Of a stretch of 64,000 nt of DNA, positions 8,816-17,492 are shown piece after piece. Positions within the stretch are counted from its first letter, which is position 1. The number at the start of each line of letters is the position of its first letter. The stretch is taken from contig OY829281.1 of NCBI GenBank assembly GCA_963691715.1, positions 992,001 through 1,056,000 of the forward strand, in the 5' to 3' direction. The stretch is from HXMU1420-13 sp963691715. GTDB taxonomy: Bacteria; Bacteroidota; Rhodothermia; Balneolales; Balneolaceae. A program made the translations under genes and the position numbers. The notes beneath the pieces were generated by a model. That model worked only from the letters and a program-made list of their open reading frames with translations. It was not told the DNA's origin and searched no databases.

Positions 8816-9736
8816 TCAAATTTTTTCGCTTTTTATAATACTCCCATGCCGGATACCTCCAGTTGAAACTATAATTTCTGTTAGTTTATTAAATTCTAGA
8901 AATCCTTCTAGAATCAATAATCCAGCCAAAAAAATATCTACCCGACCACTTAAAACCTTTGGTGAAACAGACGTTAAATATTCAATATTATTAGAGCTAA
9001 AAGTATGAATATATTTTTTTATCGTGCTAAGTGAGAGTTCATACCCATTAAATTGATCTGGTCTATAACTATCTTGTTTCGTTTCCATAGCAGCTAAAGA
9101 AGTGACTGTTCCAGCTACACCAATTGCTTTTATCGGTTTTTGTACTGATACGGTTTGAGCATGTAACATTCTTTTAATTTCATCACGGCAAGCTTTTATT
9201 TGCCCTGAAGTAGGAGGATCATTATTCAGAAAACGTTCTGTAAACCGAACACTTCCCATATCGATAGAAGTATAATGTTTTAGATTTGAACCATATCCTA
9301 CCGCTATTTCTGTACTTCCACCACCAATATCTAAAACAATATTTTTACTTTCTGATGAAAAAGATAGAGGTGCAATAGCACCATTATAGGTATAGATTGC
9401 TTCAGTATTTCCAGATAAAAGTTCCACCTCAATTCCTACTTCCTTCTTAACAAGATCTAGGAAATACTCTTTGTTTAGTGCATCACGTACCGCACTTGTC
9501 GCGGTTATTATTATGTGCTTACAATCTGTATACTCAGTTTTAATTATACTACGAAATTCTTTTAGTACTGCTATTACTCTTTGTATACTATCATGATGTA
9601 GATTTTTACTTGCATCAACTCCACGTCCAAGTCGTGGAATACGATATTCTTCTCGTATCACATTAACATTATTATTAAATACTTCACCAATTAAAAGAAG
9701 TACCGTATTTGTTCCAATGTCGATTGCAGCTATCAT
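8816..9736 (-). CDS. Ppx/GppA exopolyphosphatase family protein
   Basis: 306 residues from the ATG at 9736, which overlaps the prmA stop (ATGA) and gives the family-like start MIAAIDIGTNTVLLLIGE. An upstream in-frame ATG at 9760 adds eight residues. The actin-like ATPase fold is shown by DIGTNTV (phosphate loop 1), EAIYTYNGA, and LDIGGGSTEIAVG (phosphate loop 2). The enzyme removes terminal phosphate from polyphosphate or from pppGpp. At about 300 residues it is the short two-domain form without the C-terminal HD domain of long Ppx proteins. Translational coupling to prmA is likely. Confidence 0.85.
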   Translation of the reverse strand: MIAAIDIGTNTVLLLIGEVFNNNVNVIREEYRIPRLGRGVDASKNLHHDSIQRVIAVLKEFRSIIKTEYTDCKHIIITATSAVRDALNKEYFLDLVKKEVGIEVELLSGNTEAIYTYNGAIAPLSFSSESKNIVLDIGGGSTEIAVGYGSNLKHYTSIDMGSVRFTERFLNNDPPTSGQIKACRDEIKRMLHAQTVSVQKPIKAIGVAGTVTSLAAMETKQDSYRPDQFNGYELSLSTIKKYIHTFSSNNIEYLTSVSPKVLSGRVDIFLAGLLILEGFLEFNKLTEIIVSTGGIRHGSIIKSEKI

Positions 9737-10569
9737 TTTTGGAGTAACATTGCTATCCATTCCTGTTCTTGCCTAGTGCCTACATGTAATAAATGTTCTT
9801 TTTTAGTGATTGATTTGATCTTGCTTTCATCTTCAACCAAAAGACCAGACAAGAGCATTTTCCCGTCTTCTTTTAGATAGTTGGTAAGGATTGGGATAAG
9901 TTCTAATAATGCATTCCGATTAATATTAGCAACTATAACATCATATTGTGCTCCCATTGGAATGATATCTACAGATCCTAATTTAACTTCCAGGTTTTCT
10001 ATTTGGTTTAAAATCATGTTTTCACGGGCATTGTCTTCACTCCATTCATCGATATCAAATCCAAATGCAGATGCTGCTCCTAACTTTAACGCGCCAAGTG
10101 CTAAAATACCTGTGCCAGTACCTGCATCTAATACAGTATCATTCAGGGAAATAACTTCTGGTAACCATTCTAATAGTAAACGAGTTGTTGCATGATAACC
10201 AGTTCCAAATGCCATTTTTGGATCTATAATCAATTCAATATGATCATCAGTATCCATTTTTTTCCCCCAGGTTGGACGAACATAAAATTTACCAATAGTT
10301 TGTGGTACAATGCTACGTTCCCAAACTTCATTCCAATTTTGAGGATGTATGATTTCTTCGGTTAAAATTCTACTCCCCTTGCTGATAGTACATAATATTT
10401 TCTCAATCGATTCTCTTTTGGAGTCATCGAAATGATTAGTAGGTATGGTGGCTATCAATATATTTTCTTCTTTTTCTTCAAAACCGTCAAAATCCATATC
10501 AAATAATTCTGCAATCAAAATTTCTTGGTATTCATCAGCGATTGATATGGTAAGACGTAAATAATCCAT
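9733..10569 (-). CDS. prmA: Ribosomal protein L11 methyltransferase PrmA
   Basis: A 278-residue class I methyltransferase that methylates ribosomal protein L11. The N-terminal 100 residues form the substrate-recognition ferredoxin-like domain. The catalytic part carries the diagnostic DPKMAFGTGYHATTRLLLEW (about 120-140) followed by LDAGTGTGILALGALKLGA (SAM motif I), FDIDEWS and VANINRNALLELIP (the NxN/NPPY-equivalent loop). The start lies within a run of pentamer repeats that present four ATG triplets five bases apart; the last at 10569 is the only one that reads into the gene. It overlaps ppx/gppA by four bases downstream. Confidence 0.93.
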   Translation of the reverse strand: MDYLRLTISIADEYQEILIAELFDMDFDGFEEKEENILIATIPTNHFDDSKRESIEKILCTISKGSRILTEEIIHPQNWNEVWERSIVPQTIGKFYVRPTWGKKMDTDDHIELIIDPKMAFGTGYHATTRLLLEWLPEVISLNDTVLDAGTGTGILALGALKLGAASAFGFDIDEWSEDNARENMILNQIENLEVKLGSVDIIPMGAQYDVIVANINRNALLELIPILTNYLKEDGKMLLSGLLVEDESKIKSITKKEHLLHVGTRQEQEWIAMLLQK

Positions 10570-10584
10570 TACATTACATTACAT
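10567..10584 (-). repeat. Pentanucleotide repeat bridging two genes
   Basis: On the minus strand the unit ATGTA is present three times and is followed by ATG. The first ATG is the last sense codon of the M28 peptidase gene (its stop TAA follows directly). The next two ATGs are each followed at once by TAA, and the fourth is the prmA start. The array therefore makes the gene junction and offers a ribosome several start-stop pairs. It is also a simple-sequence tract that could slip. Confidence 0.8.
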
Positions 10585-11547
10585 TCTATTGTAAATTAAT
10601 TCCAATAATATATCCCCTACAGCCTGGAGTGTCTCTTTACTTATTATATCCATATTATCATTATGTGTATGCCAATACTCCCCAAAAATAGTATTCCCTT
10701 CTTCATCTCGCATATGATTGATTATATTGATCATTGCAATATCAGTATTTTCATTCACAACCCAATGATCATCTAATACTGTTGCACCTAATTCATCTAA
10801 AAACAAATCATCATATCCTTTTTTACTAGCGATATTCCATATTTCATTTACTAATTGTGGTGCATACTTTACAGATAATGCTTCTTTTGGAAATAGAGCT
10901 GTTTCTGCACCAACCATATCTAATAGAATTCCAAATCGAGGTGAGTAGCCAACAACAGGTGGGTTTAATGACCAATATCTTGAACCTAAAAAGTACATAT
11001 CTAAATCACTTTGAACGCCGTAATCTTCTCCATCAAATAATACAATGTCAACGCCTATTGGTGGAGGGTTTTGTGACATCACACGACTTAATTCAATTAA
11101 TACTCCTGTTCCACTGCCTCCATCATCTGCTCCTAAAATATATTCCGTTGTTCTAGAAGTATCCATATCTGCGCGAGGTCGTGTATCCCAATGAGCAGAA
11201 AGCATGATTCTATCACCTGCGTATGGATTAAATGAAGCGATAATGTTAGCCATCTTAAGATCATTGCCTTCATATGCCTTAGATGTGAATTCTTGGGCAT
11301 ACACAAATTTTTGACCTGCAAAAGATTTTAATTTGGACTCTAGATATTTGCGTGTTTGTTGGTGACCATCAGTATTTGGCACACGAGGGCCAAAATTAAC
11401 TTGCTCTTGGATATAAAAATAGGCTGAGTCTGAAGAAAAATCGGGAACTAACATTCCTTTATCCGAAAACTGAAATTCCTTCTGATCTTTACACGCTCCA
11501 CTCACGTATATTACAATTGTCCAAATTAAAAGCTGACTTAATCTCAT
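10579..11547 (-). CDS. M28-family lipoprotein, glutaminyl cyclase-like zinc peptidase
   Basis: A 322-residue protein. The N-terminus has a lipoprotein signal with lipobox VSGAC (Cys19), so it is probably anchored in the outer or inner membrane facing the periplasm. The zinc site of the M28 fold is complete: AHWDTRP (His), LGADDGGSG (Asp), LFDGEDYG (Glu), ILLDMVGAE (Asp) and WHTHNDNMD (His). AHWDTRPRAD and DGEDYG resemble the bacterial/animal glutaminyl-peptide cyclotransferase branch, which cyclises N-terminal Gln, more than aminopeptidases. Activity as a peptidase is equally possible. The start ATG overlaps the stop of the SDR gene upstream (ATGA), and prmA follows through a pentamer repeat. 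Confidence 0.82.
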   Translation of the reverse strand: MRLSQLLIWTIVIYVSGACKDQKEFQFSDKGMLVPDFSSDSAYFYIQEQVNFGPRVPNTDGHQQTRKYLESKLKSFAGQKFVYAQEFTSKAYEGNDLKMANIIASFNPYAGDRIMLSAHWDTRPRADMDTSRTTEYILGADDGGSGTGVLIELSRVMSQNPPPIGVDIVLFDGEDYGVQSDLDMYFLGSRYWSLNPPVVGYSPRFGILLDMVGAETALFPKEALSVKYAPQLVNEIWNIASKKGYDDLFLDELGATVLDDHWVVNENTDIAMINIINHMRDEEGNTIFGEYWHTHNDNMDIISKETLQAVGDILLELIYNRM

Positions 11548-12311
11548 TTTCGATACACCATCTGAGCAGAAGATTGAGCTACAGGTACAACTATTGAGTC
11601 CAATATATTAACATGATGAGGTCTGTTCGCAATGAATATCACAATTTCTGCAATATCATTTGCAGTAAGAGGTTTCATCCCTTCATAAACTGATTGAGCA
11701 CGACGTTCGTCTCCTGAAAAGCGCACGTTACTGAATTCTGTTTCCACTAAGCCCGGTGAAACCATACTAACCCGTACACTTGTACCGTGAACATCTTTTT
11801 TTGTTGATTCAGTGATAGCTTTAACAGCATGTTTAGTAGCACAGTAAACAACTCCACCAGGGTAAGATTCATGACCAGCGGTGGAACCAATATTTATGAC
11901 ATGACCCTGATTATTCTTAATCATAGTGGGCAAAAAAAGTCTCGTCATAGCTAGTAAACCTTTTACATTTGTATCAATCATGGTATTCCAATCTTCAAAA
12001 CTTCCAGATTGAACTGAATCCATACCTTTGGCCAATCCCGCATTATTAATCAATATGTCAATAGACTTATGTTTATATGAATCAGCGAATTGTTTACACT
12101 CTTCGATATCTCTTATGTCAAAAGAAGCCAATGTTACATCGGTAGCGTACTTTTTTTTAAGTTCCTCAGAAATAGTTTTTAATCGATCTAATCTTCTTCC
12201 TGTCAGAATTAAATTGCACTTACATTCTGCGAATTGTTCAGCAATTGATTTACCAATTCCAGAAGTAGCTCCCGTGACAAGAACTGTTTTCCCATTTAAA
12301 CGATTAGTCAT
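11544..12311 (-). CDS. Short-chain dehydrogenase/reductase (YdfG-like)
   Basis: A 255-residue classical SDR using NAD(P)H. The cofactor motif TGATSGIGKS is at residues 14-23, with an Arg-rich strand end (TGRRLDRL) suggesting NADP preference. NNAGLAKG, a Ser in INIGSTAGHESYP, and YCATKHAVKA (the Tyr-x3-Lys pair) complete the catalytic set. VSPGLVETEF follows. The pattern is that of the YdfG/serine-3-dehydrogenase group, which acts on 3-hydroxy acids such as L-allo-threonine or 3-hydroxypropionate; the actual substrate is unknown. It lies 27 bases after gatA on the same strand and overlaps the M28 gene by four bases. Confidence 0.85.
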   Translation of the reverse strand: MTNRLNGKTVLVTGATSGIGKSIAEQFAECKCNLILTGRRLDRLKTISEELKKKYATDVTLASFDIRDIEECKQFADSYKHKSIDILINNAGLAKGMDSVQSGSFEDWNTMIDTNVKGLLAMTRLFLPTMIKNNQGHVINIGSTAGHESYPGGVVYCATKHAVKAITESTKKDVHGTSVRVSMVSPGLVETEFSNVRFSGDERRAQSVYEGMKPLTANDIAEIVIFIANRPHHVNILDSIVVPVAQSSAQMVYRK

Positions 12312-12338
12312 AGCTTACTTTTTAACAAGGAATAATAT

Positions 12339-13868
12339 CTACAGTAATTCTACTAGGCGTCCAGCATTAATAATTTTTTCTTCTTGAAATAAATCACCTA
12401 AAAACTGTATACCAACTGGAAGACCATTATCATGAGTACCCGCAGGTACGCTTATACCACATATTCCTGCGAGGTTTGCAGTTATTGTGTATGCATCATT
12501 CAAATACATTTGTAACGGATCATTAATTTCAGAGCCAATATCAAAAGCCGTAGTTGGAGCTGTTGGACAAGCAATTACATCTACTTTTTTAAATGCTTCT
12601 TTATAATCTTTTTGAATTAATCGTCGCACGCGCTGAGCTTTTCCATAATAGGCATCATAATATCCTGCACTTAATACATAGGTACCAAGCATAATTCTTC
12701 TTTTCACTTCTGGGCCAAATCCTTCAGTTCTCGATTTCTTGTATAATCGAGTTAGAGCAGAATCTATTTTTGTAAGTTCATTTTCCAATGCTGTGTAGTC
12801 TTCATCCGTGGCCACTTTTAATTTAGCTTTAATATCACCTTCTTCTTTTTTTAATTCATCTAAAACTTCATTTTTATTTGCTCTATGGCCGTAGCGAATA
12901 CCATCAAAACGTGCAAGATTACTGGATGCTTCTGCTGTAGCAAGGATATAATAAGTAGCTAATCCAAATTTGGTATGTGGTAAATGGATTGGAATAATTT
13001 CTGCACCCTTAAGTTCTAATTGTTGGATAGTAGATTCCACGATGCGTTTTACCCCTTTATCCAAACCTTCTCCAAAAAACTCTTCTGGAACGCCTATTTT
13101 AATATTATTTGAGGGTTGCTCTGCATATTTAATATAATTCGGTACGGAAATCTGTGCGGAGGTATTATCATGTTCATCAAAACCAGCAATAACTTGTAGT
13201 ACATTGGCTGCATCATGCACTGAATGCGCTAAAGGTCCAATAGAATCAAAAGATGAAGCAAATGCTACCAACCCATATCGTGAAACTCGGCCATAGGTTG
13301 GCTTAATTCCAACTACACCACAATATGATGCAGGTTGTCGAATAGAACCACCCGTATCTGAACCTAAAGTTGAATTTGCCATGTCTGCGGCAACAGCAGC
13401 TGCACTACCCCCAGATGAGCCTCCTGTTACCTTTTTGGTATTATTTGGATTTTTTGCGGCTCCATATTTACTATATTCGTTTGTGGAACCCATTGCAAAT
13501 TCATCCATATTCAGGCGACCGATTAATATAGCATCTTCACTTTTTAATTTCTCAATAACTGTAGCATCATATACACTTTCAAAGTTAGATAGCATCTTCG
13601 ACGCGCAGGTTGTTGGTTTCCCACTCTCACAAATTACGTCTTTGATACCCATGATTGCACCCAATAATCGACCAGGCTCTCCAGAAGCAATTTTTTTTTG
13701 GATACGTGTAGCCTGAGCTAGAGCATCATCTCTATCCTGATAAACGAAGGCATTTATTTCCGCATTTTTTTCTGAAATTTGCCTAAAATAGTGCTCAACA
13801 ATCTCTGAGAGTGTAAGCTTTCCATCCAGAATATGACTTCTGGTTTCTTGAATAGTCTTTGGAATCAA
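12339..13868 (-). CDS. gatA: Asp-tRNA(Asn)/Glu-tRNA(Gln) amidotransferase subunit A
   Basis: A 509-residue amidase-signature protein. It releases ammonia from glutamine for the transamidation of Glu-tRNA(Gln) and/or Asp-tRNA(Asn) with GatB and GatC. The Lys of the catalytic triad is in MGIKDVICESG, the GGSSGGSAAAVAA glycine-serine loop follows, and the nucleophile Ser is in LGSDTGGSIRQPA. No ATG is in frame near the start: the reading begins at a TTG (13868) 14 bases after the tatA stop and gives a complete N-terminus (MIPKTIQETRSHIL). Since asnS is also present in this window, GatCAB is probably needed mainly for Gln-tRNA. gatB and gatC are not in the window. Confidence 0.94.
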   Translation of the reverse strand: MIPKTIQETRSHILDGKLTLSEIVEHYFRQISEKNAEINAFVYQDRDDALAQATRIQKKIASGEPGRLLGAIMGIKDVICESGKPTTCASKMLSNFESVYDATVIEKLKSEDAILIGRLNMDEFAMGSTNEYSKYGAAKNPNNTKKVTGGSSGGSAAAVAADMANSTLGSDTGGSIRQPASYCGVVGIKPTYGRVSRYGLVAFASSFDSIGPLAHSVHDAANVLQVIAGFDEHDNTSAQISVPNYIKYAEQPSNNIKIGVPEEFFGEGLDKGVKRIVESTIQQLELKGAEIIPIHLPHTKFGLATYYILATAEASSNLARFDGIRYGHRANKNEVLDELKKEEGDIKAKLKVATDEDYTALENELTKIDSALTRLYKKSRTEGFGPEVKRRIMLGTYVLSAGYYDAYYGKAQRVRRLIQKDYKEAFKKVDVIACPTAPTTAFDIGSEINDPLQMYLNDAYTITANLAGICGISVPAGTHDNGLPVGIQFLGDLFQEEKIINAGRLVELL

Positions 13869-13881
13869 GGCTCTATTAGTA

Positions 13882-14097
13882 TTATTTAGTTGTTTTCTTT
13901 TCTTCAGTATTAATAGCGTCTTCTATATCCTTAGAGCTTTCTTCAATCTCTCTTTTGATATCTTTTGAGGCTTGTCTAAATTCTTTAATACCTTGCCCAA
14001 GACCTCTAGCTAATTCGGGAATTCGTTTAGCCCCAAAAAAGACTAGTATAAAAACGGCAATGATTATAAATTCGGTGGCTCCTAATCCATTAAACAT
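13882..14097 (-). CDS. tatA: Twin-arginine translocase subunit TatA
   Basis: A 71-residue TatA/E protein. The N-terminal transmembrane helix (GATEFIIIAVFILVFFG, residues 6-22) is followed by the hinge AKRIPELARGLGQGIKEFR, the conserved amphipathic helix, and then a charged tail. TatA multimers form the pore through which folded proteins with twin-arginine signals cross the inner membrane. It is the first gene of the minus-strand run with gatA, the SDR, the M28 peptidase, prmA and ppx. TatC is not in the window. Confidence 0.95.
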   Translation of the reverse strand: MFNGLGATEFIIIAVFILVFFGAKRIPELARGLGQGIKEFRQASKDIKREIEESSKDIEDAINTEEKKTTK

Positions 14098-14259
14098 AAA
14101 ATAAACCTTTGTGGAAATTGTTGATGTTTTTGTGCTAAGATAACAATATTTTCGGCACGATTTTTACAAGAAAATAATTCAATCAATACTTGAATTTAAT
14201 AATGTTCAAATGTTTAATATAAAAAAACAAAAAATTAGAATACTAGAAAGGAACTCACT

Positions 14260-14514
14260 ATGATTTGGACTGTAGAATTAGCTGCTGCTTTAGATGAAGC
14301 ACCTTTTCCAGCTAGCAGAGAAGAGCTTATAGAGTGGGCGGAAAGAAATGGCTTGCCGAACCAGGTAATTGTAAATTTGGAAGAACTTGAGGAACTCGAT
14401 GAAGGTGAAAATACTATCTATGAAGGTATAGAAGATATTTGGCCAGATTATATTAGAAAAGAAGACTTCTTCCACAATGAAGAAGATGAAGGCTTCGATT
14501 ACGACGACGTTTAA
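14260..14514 (+). CDS. DUF2795 domain protein
   Basis: An 84-residue acidic protein. WTVELAAALDEAPFPASREE, then LIEWAERNGLPNQVIVNLEEL (residues 5-46), matches the DUF2795 pattern in which a short helical domain resembles the 'A..L....FPA.K.EL...A...G' repeat. The C-terminal third is very rich in Asp and Glu. Function is unknown. A conserved iron/acid stress role has not been shown. It has its own leader with a GAAAGGA purine stretch before the ATG. A 6-bp stem hairpin (14531-14545) follows the stop. It could end this transcript, though no T-run follows. Confidence 0.75.
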   Translation: MIWTVELAAALDEAPFPASREELIEWAERNGLPNQVIVNLEELEELDEGENTIYEGIEDIWPDYIRKEDFFHNEEDEGFDYDDV

Positions 14515-14559
14515 GTTTATAAAATCAAATGCTCATTTAATGAGCAACACATTTCAATT

Positions 14560-16941
14560 TTGTTATATAAACATTTAAATAATTGTTTTATTTATGCTAT
14601 CATAGCAATTGTTATGTTATTCCTTCCCAGTAAAAGCGAAGTATCTGCCCAATCCATAACTATTGAGCAGATACTAAATGAAGATGTCATTCGAAGAGTT
14701 CGATTTACTGGTAATAAGTATGTGAAAGATCGTACGCTTGAAAATTTAGTCCGTACTAAAACAAATAGAGAGTTTCTTAGCATACCTCGATTCACACCAT
14801 GGTACTTTTTTTATAAAGCTAGTAATGGGCGTTTTGGAGAATCCCCTTCGTTACTTGACCGTGAGGTTATCAGCAATGATATAGAAAGGATAAGTCTCTA
14901 CTATGAATCTTTGGGGTATAGAGAAGTTAAAGTAGATACTACCATCGTAGAATACAGAGATAATAAAATAGAGGTGTCTTTTATAATCACAGAAGGCGAT
15001 CCATCAAGAATCGAAACCATTTCATTTTCAGGCTTTCCCTTTAAAAATGATCCAGCTAAAAGAAGAAAATTTTTTATACAAAGTGAATTAACTGGATTGG
15101 GTATTAACGACAGCACCTTTTTTGTAAATAAACAATTCCGAACTGACGATTTAAACAACGAACAACTTAGAATCATACACTTTCTTCGTAATAATGGATA
15201 CGCTTCGATAGAGAGAGATTCTGTTGTAGCACTAGTAAGGAAAGATTCTGCGAATCAAAAAAATCTACATGTTCAATATCAAATACATCCTGGAAATACT
15301 TATCGCTTCGGTGATATTAGGATAAGACTTGCAGACAAAAATCCTCCGGATTTATATACTGAGCAACGGTTAACATATTTTCCATCACTTGGGAATGATT
15401 CACTTTCTCTATACTTACAAAAAGAGGAAAATTTAGACACTAAATTTAGTCTCTTAAGCGATCAACTTTTATTTCGACCTGGCGAAACTTATAACGAAGA
15501 ACTATATCTTGAAACAGTAAAAGAGTTTCAGAACCTAGGTAATCTTTACATTAGAAGATTTGGACAATCAGAAAGAAGTGTAAGACCCGATTATTCCAAA
15601 ACTACAATCCCCACATATTTCGATTTGGAAACATTCACAAAGCATAATATCAGCACTGAATTTTTCGGTATGAGAAGATATGGATTTGGTTCTGGATTAG
15701 GTATCGATTACACCAACAACAACGCTTTTGGAAAAGCTGAACAGTTAGTTATTGGAGCAAATGCAAGTTTTGAATTCGTAACTTCCTCTATTATTAAAGA
15801 AATCACTCCAAGCGATACGGTACAATCTACTTTATTTAGAAGCTATGAACTTAGATCAGAATATGCTGTACCTCGCATTGCCTTCCCTTTTGCTTTTTTA
15901 GATAATCGATCATTTTTTACTAATGGAATTACAAGATATAGTCTGGCTTATAGCCGATCAGATCAATTATTTTTTGATATAAATTCTGATGTCAGATTTA
16001 ATTTCAGATATGAAGTAAAGCATAATGAAAGACTTTCCTCCTTTTTTGATTTACTTGAACTGGACATCGTTGATACGGATCCTACAGAAGAGTTTAGAAA
16101 AAGTTTAGAAGATGATTTTGGTGAGAATTCCTTCGAATTACAAAGAATTCTACAAGACTTTGATAATCAAATATCTTCTATAATTCGATATACTATTCGA
16201 AATCAGGATACAGATCCAATAAAAAAAAATAGAGGGTATTACAGTGAATTTTCAATCTCAGCGGCAGGCAACATCCCTTATGCTATTGATAAATTTATCG
16301 TAACTCCCGATACAGTTGAAGGTGAATTACCTGCTTTATTTAAGTTAAGTGGCAATACATTAGATTACAGCCGATTTGTGACTCTAACAGCAGATTACAG
16401 ACGTTATTATGCTCTCTCCAATTCTTCAGTGTTTGCATGGAGAGTATTTGGAGGAATTGCCCATCCTTATGGTAACAGTACTTCTATACCACTAAATAGA
16501 AGATTTTTTGCTGGTGGAGGAAATGATATTCGTGGTTGGGGACCATTTCAATTGGGGCCAGGTTCAATTGCGGCAAATGATGTTACTATTAATGGTGGTG
16601 AAATCAAGTTAGCCGCTTTTACAGAATTGAGACAAACCTTTATAAGAGATTTAATAAGTGCAGATTGGATTGCAGCTTGGTACATTGATGCTGGAAATAT
16701 TTGGTATGGACCAAGAAATGATTTTATTGATCAAACTAATCAAGATCAGCTTGAGAACGGTCGTTTTACATTTGATAATTTTTATAACCAAATTGCAGTA
16801 GGATCTGGTTTTGGACTGCGTTTAGATTGGGATTATTTAGTTGTAAGGTTTGATTTTACATTCAGGGCCCATGATTTAGAACAAGGATGGTTTAATAACT
16901 CAAAATTAAATTTTACTTTTGGAATAGGACATTCCTTCTAG
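14560..16941 (+). CDS. Omp85-family outer-membrane protein (TamL/BamA-like)
   Basis: A 793-residue outer-membrane beta-barrel protein. I kept the TTG start at 14560 because it alone gives a complete signal peptide: a Lys, then a hydrophobic IYAIIAIVMLFL stretch and VSAQ before the mature chain. The ATG at 14614 leaves a signal too short to work. POTRA-like domains follow (VRFTGNKYVKDRTLENLVRT; then EGDPSRIETISFSGFPF). The C-terminal barrel contains GGGNDIRGWGPFQLGPG (about residue 650), AWYIDAGNIW and a terminal strand ending in Phe. Such proteins insert or export outer-membrane proteins and lipoproteins. TamL is the usual Bacteroidota form; BamA itself normally carries five POTRAs, so TamL is preferred. 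Confidence 0.85.
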   Translation: MLYKHLNNCFIYAIIAIVMLFLPSKSEVSAQSITIEQILNEDVIRRVRFTGNKYVKDRTLENLVRTKTNREFLSIPRFTPWYFFYKASNGRFGESPSLLDREVISNDIERISLYYESLGYREVKVDTTIVEYRDNKIEVSFIITEGDPSRIETISFSGFPFKNDPAKRRKFFIQSELTGLGINDSTFFVNKQFRTDDLNNEQLRIIHFLRNNGYASIERDSVVALVRKDSANQKNLHVQYQIHPGNTYRFGDIRIRLADKNPPDLYTEQRLTYFPSLGNDSLSLYLQKEENLDTKFSLLSDQLLFRPGETYNEELYLETVKEFQNLGNLYIRRFGQSERSVRPDYSKTTIPTYFDLETFTKHNISTEFFGMRRYGFGSGLGIDYTNNNAFGKAEQLVIGANASFEFVTSSIIKEITPSDTVQSTLFRSYELRSEYAVPRIAFPFAFLDNRSFFTNGITRYSLAYSRSDQLFFDINSDVRFNFRYEVKHNERLSSFFDLLELDIVDTDPTEEFRKSLEDDFGENSFELQRILQDFDNQISSIIRYTIRNQDTDPIKKNRGYYSEFSISAAGNIPYAIDKFIVTPDTVEGELPALFKLSGNTLDYSRFVTLTADYRRYYALSNSSVFAWRVFGGIAHPYGNSTSIPLNRRFFAGGGNDIRGWGPFQLGPGSIAANDVTINGGEIKLAAFTELRQTFIRDLISADWIAAWYIDAGNIWYGPRNDFIDQTNQDQLENGRFTFDNFYNQIAVGSGFGLRLDWDYLVVRFDFTFRAHDLEQGWFNNSKLNFTFGIGHSF

Positions 16942-16955
16942 TTAGATTATATGAT

Positions 16956-17492
16956 ATGAAAGAAAAACTAAAGCGTTTTAACAAGCAGGCAAGCATTGCA
17001 TTTAAATCAAAGTTTCTAAAAAATTTTACACCTTTAGAGCGATATGAGTTTTTGCAGCTTTGCCATCGTAGAACTTTTAAAGAGGGAGAATTCGTTTTTT
17101 ATAGAAATGATCCAGGAACCGGAATGTATTTCATAGAAGAAGGCGCTGTGGAATTGACTCTTTCAGTAAATGAAATCGATTCATCAGAAAAAGAAGGTTT
17201 TGTACTAGAAAGCCCTGATAGTTTTGGGGTTCTATCTATTGGTTATAACCTTAGAAGAAAATCGTCTGCAAAATGTATTACAGATACCACTCTTTTAGGA
17301 TTTTTTAAACCTGATTTTGAAGTTTTGATGGAAAGACATCCAGCCATTGCCGTTAAATTTCTTCAAACACTAACAAATATTGCTCTTCGACAATTAGAAA
17401 AAGCCCAAATTAAAATCGAAGAATTAAGCGATGCACATACTGCTGTTAAAATAGAATTTGATGCATATTATGAACCTGATAATCCAGAATGA
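16956..17492 (+). CDS. Cyclic nucleotide-binding-domain protein without DNA-binding domain
   Basis: A 178-residue protein with a Crp-type nucleotide-binding beta-barrel (about residues 22-135): CHRRTFKEGEFVFYRNDPGT then GMYFIEEGAVELTL. The phosphate-binding cassette is poorly conserved (ESPDSFGVLSIGYNLRRKSS), with no clear GE...L..RSA signature, so cyclic nucleotide binding is uncertain. The C-helix (about 140-165) ends in an acidic tail and no helix-turn-helix follows. It lies 14 bases after the Omp85 gene and overlaps rlmD by four bases (ATGA), so the three genes are likely cotranscribed. A role as a regulatory subunit is only a guess. Confidence 0.75.
   Translation: MKEKLKRFNKQASIAFKSKFLKNFTPLERYEFLQLCHRRTFKEGEFVFYRNDPGTGMYFIEEGAVELTLSVNEIDSSEKEGFVLESPDSFGVLSIGYNLRRKSSAKCITDTTLLGFFKPDFEVLMERHPAIAVKFLQTLTNIALRQLEKAQIKIEELSDAHTAVKIEFDAYYEPDNPE

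Noticed and set aside
11133..11321. 62-codon minus-strand frame inside the M28 peptidase gene
   Set aside because: It is an alternative frame of a well-supported gene with an intact zinc site, so it is a shadow.
14531..14545. GCTCAT/ATGAGC hairpin as a terminator of the DUF2795 gene
   Set aside because: The stem is only 6 bp and is followed by AACACATTTC, not a T-run, so it is noted with the gene and not called.
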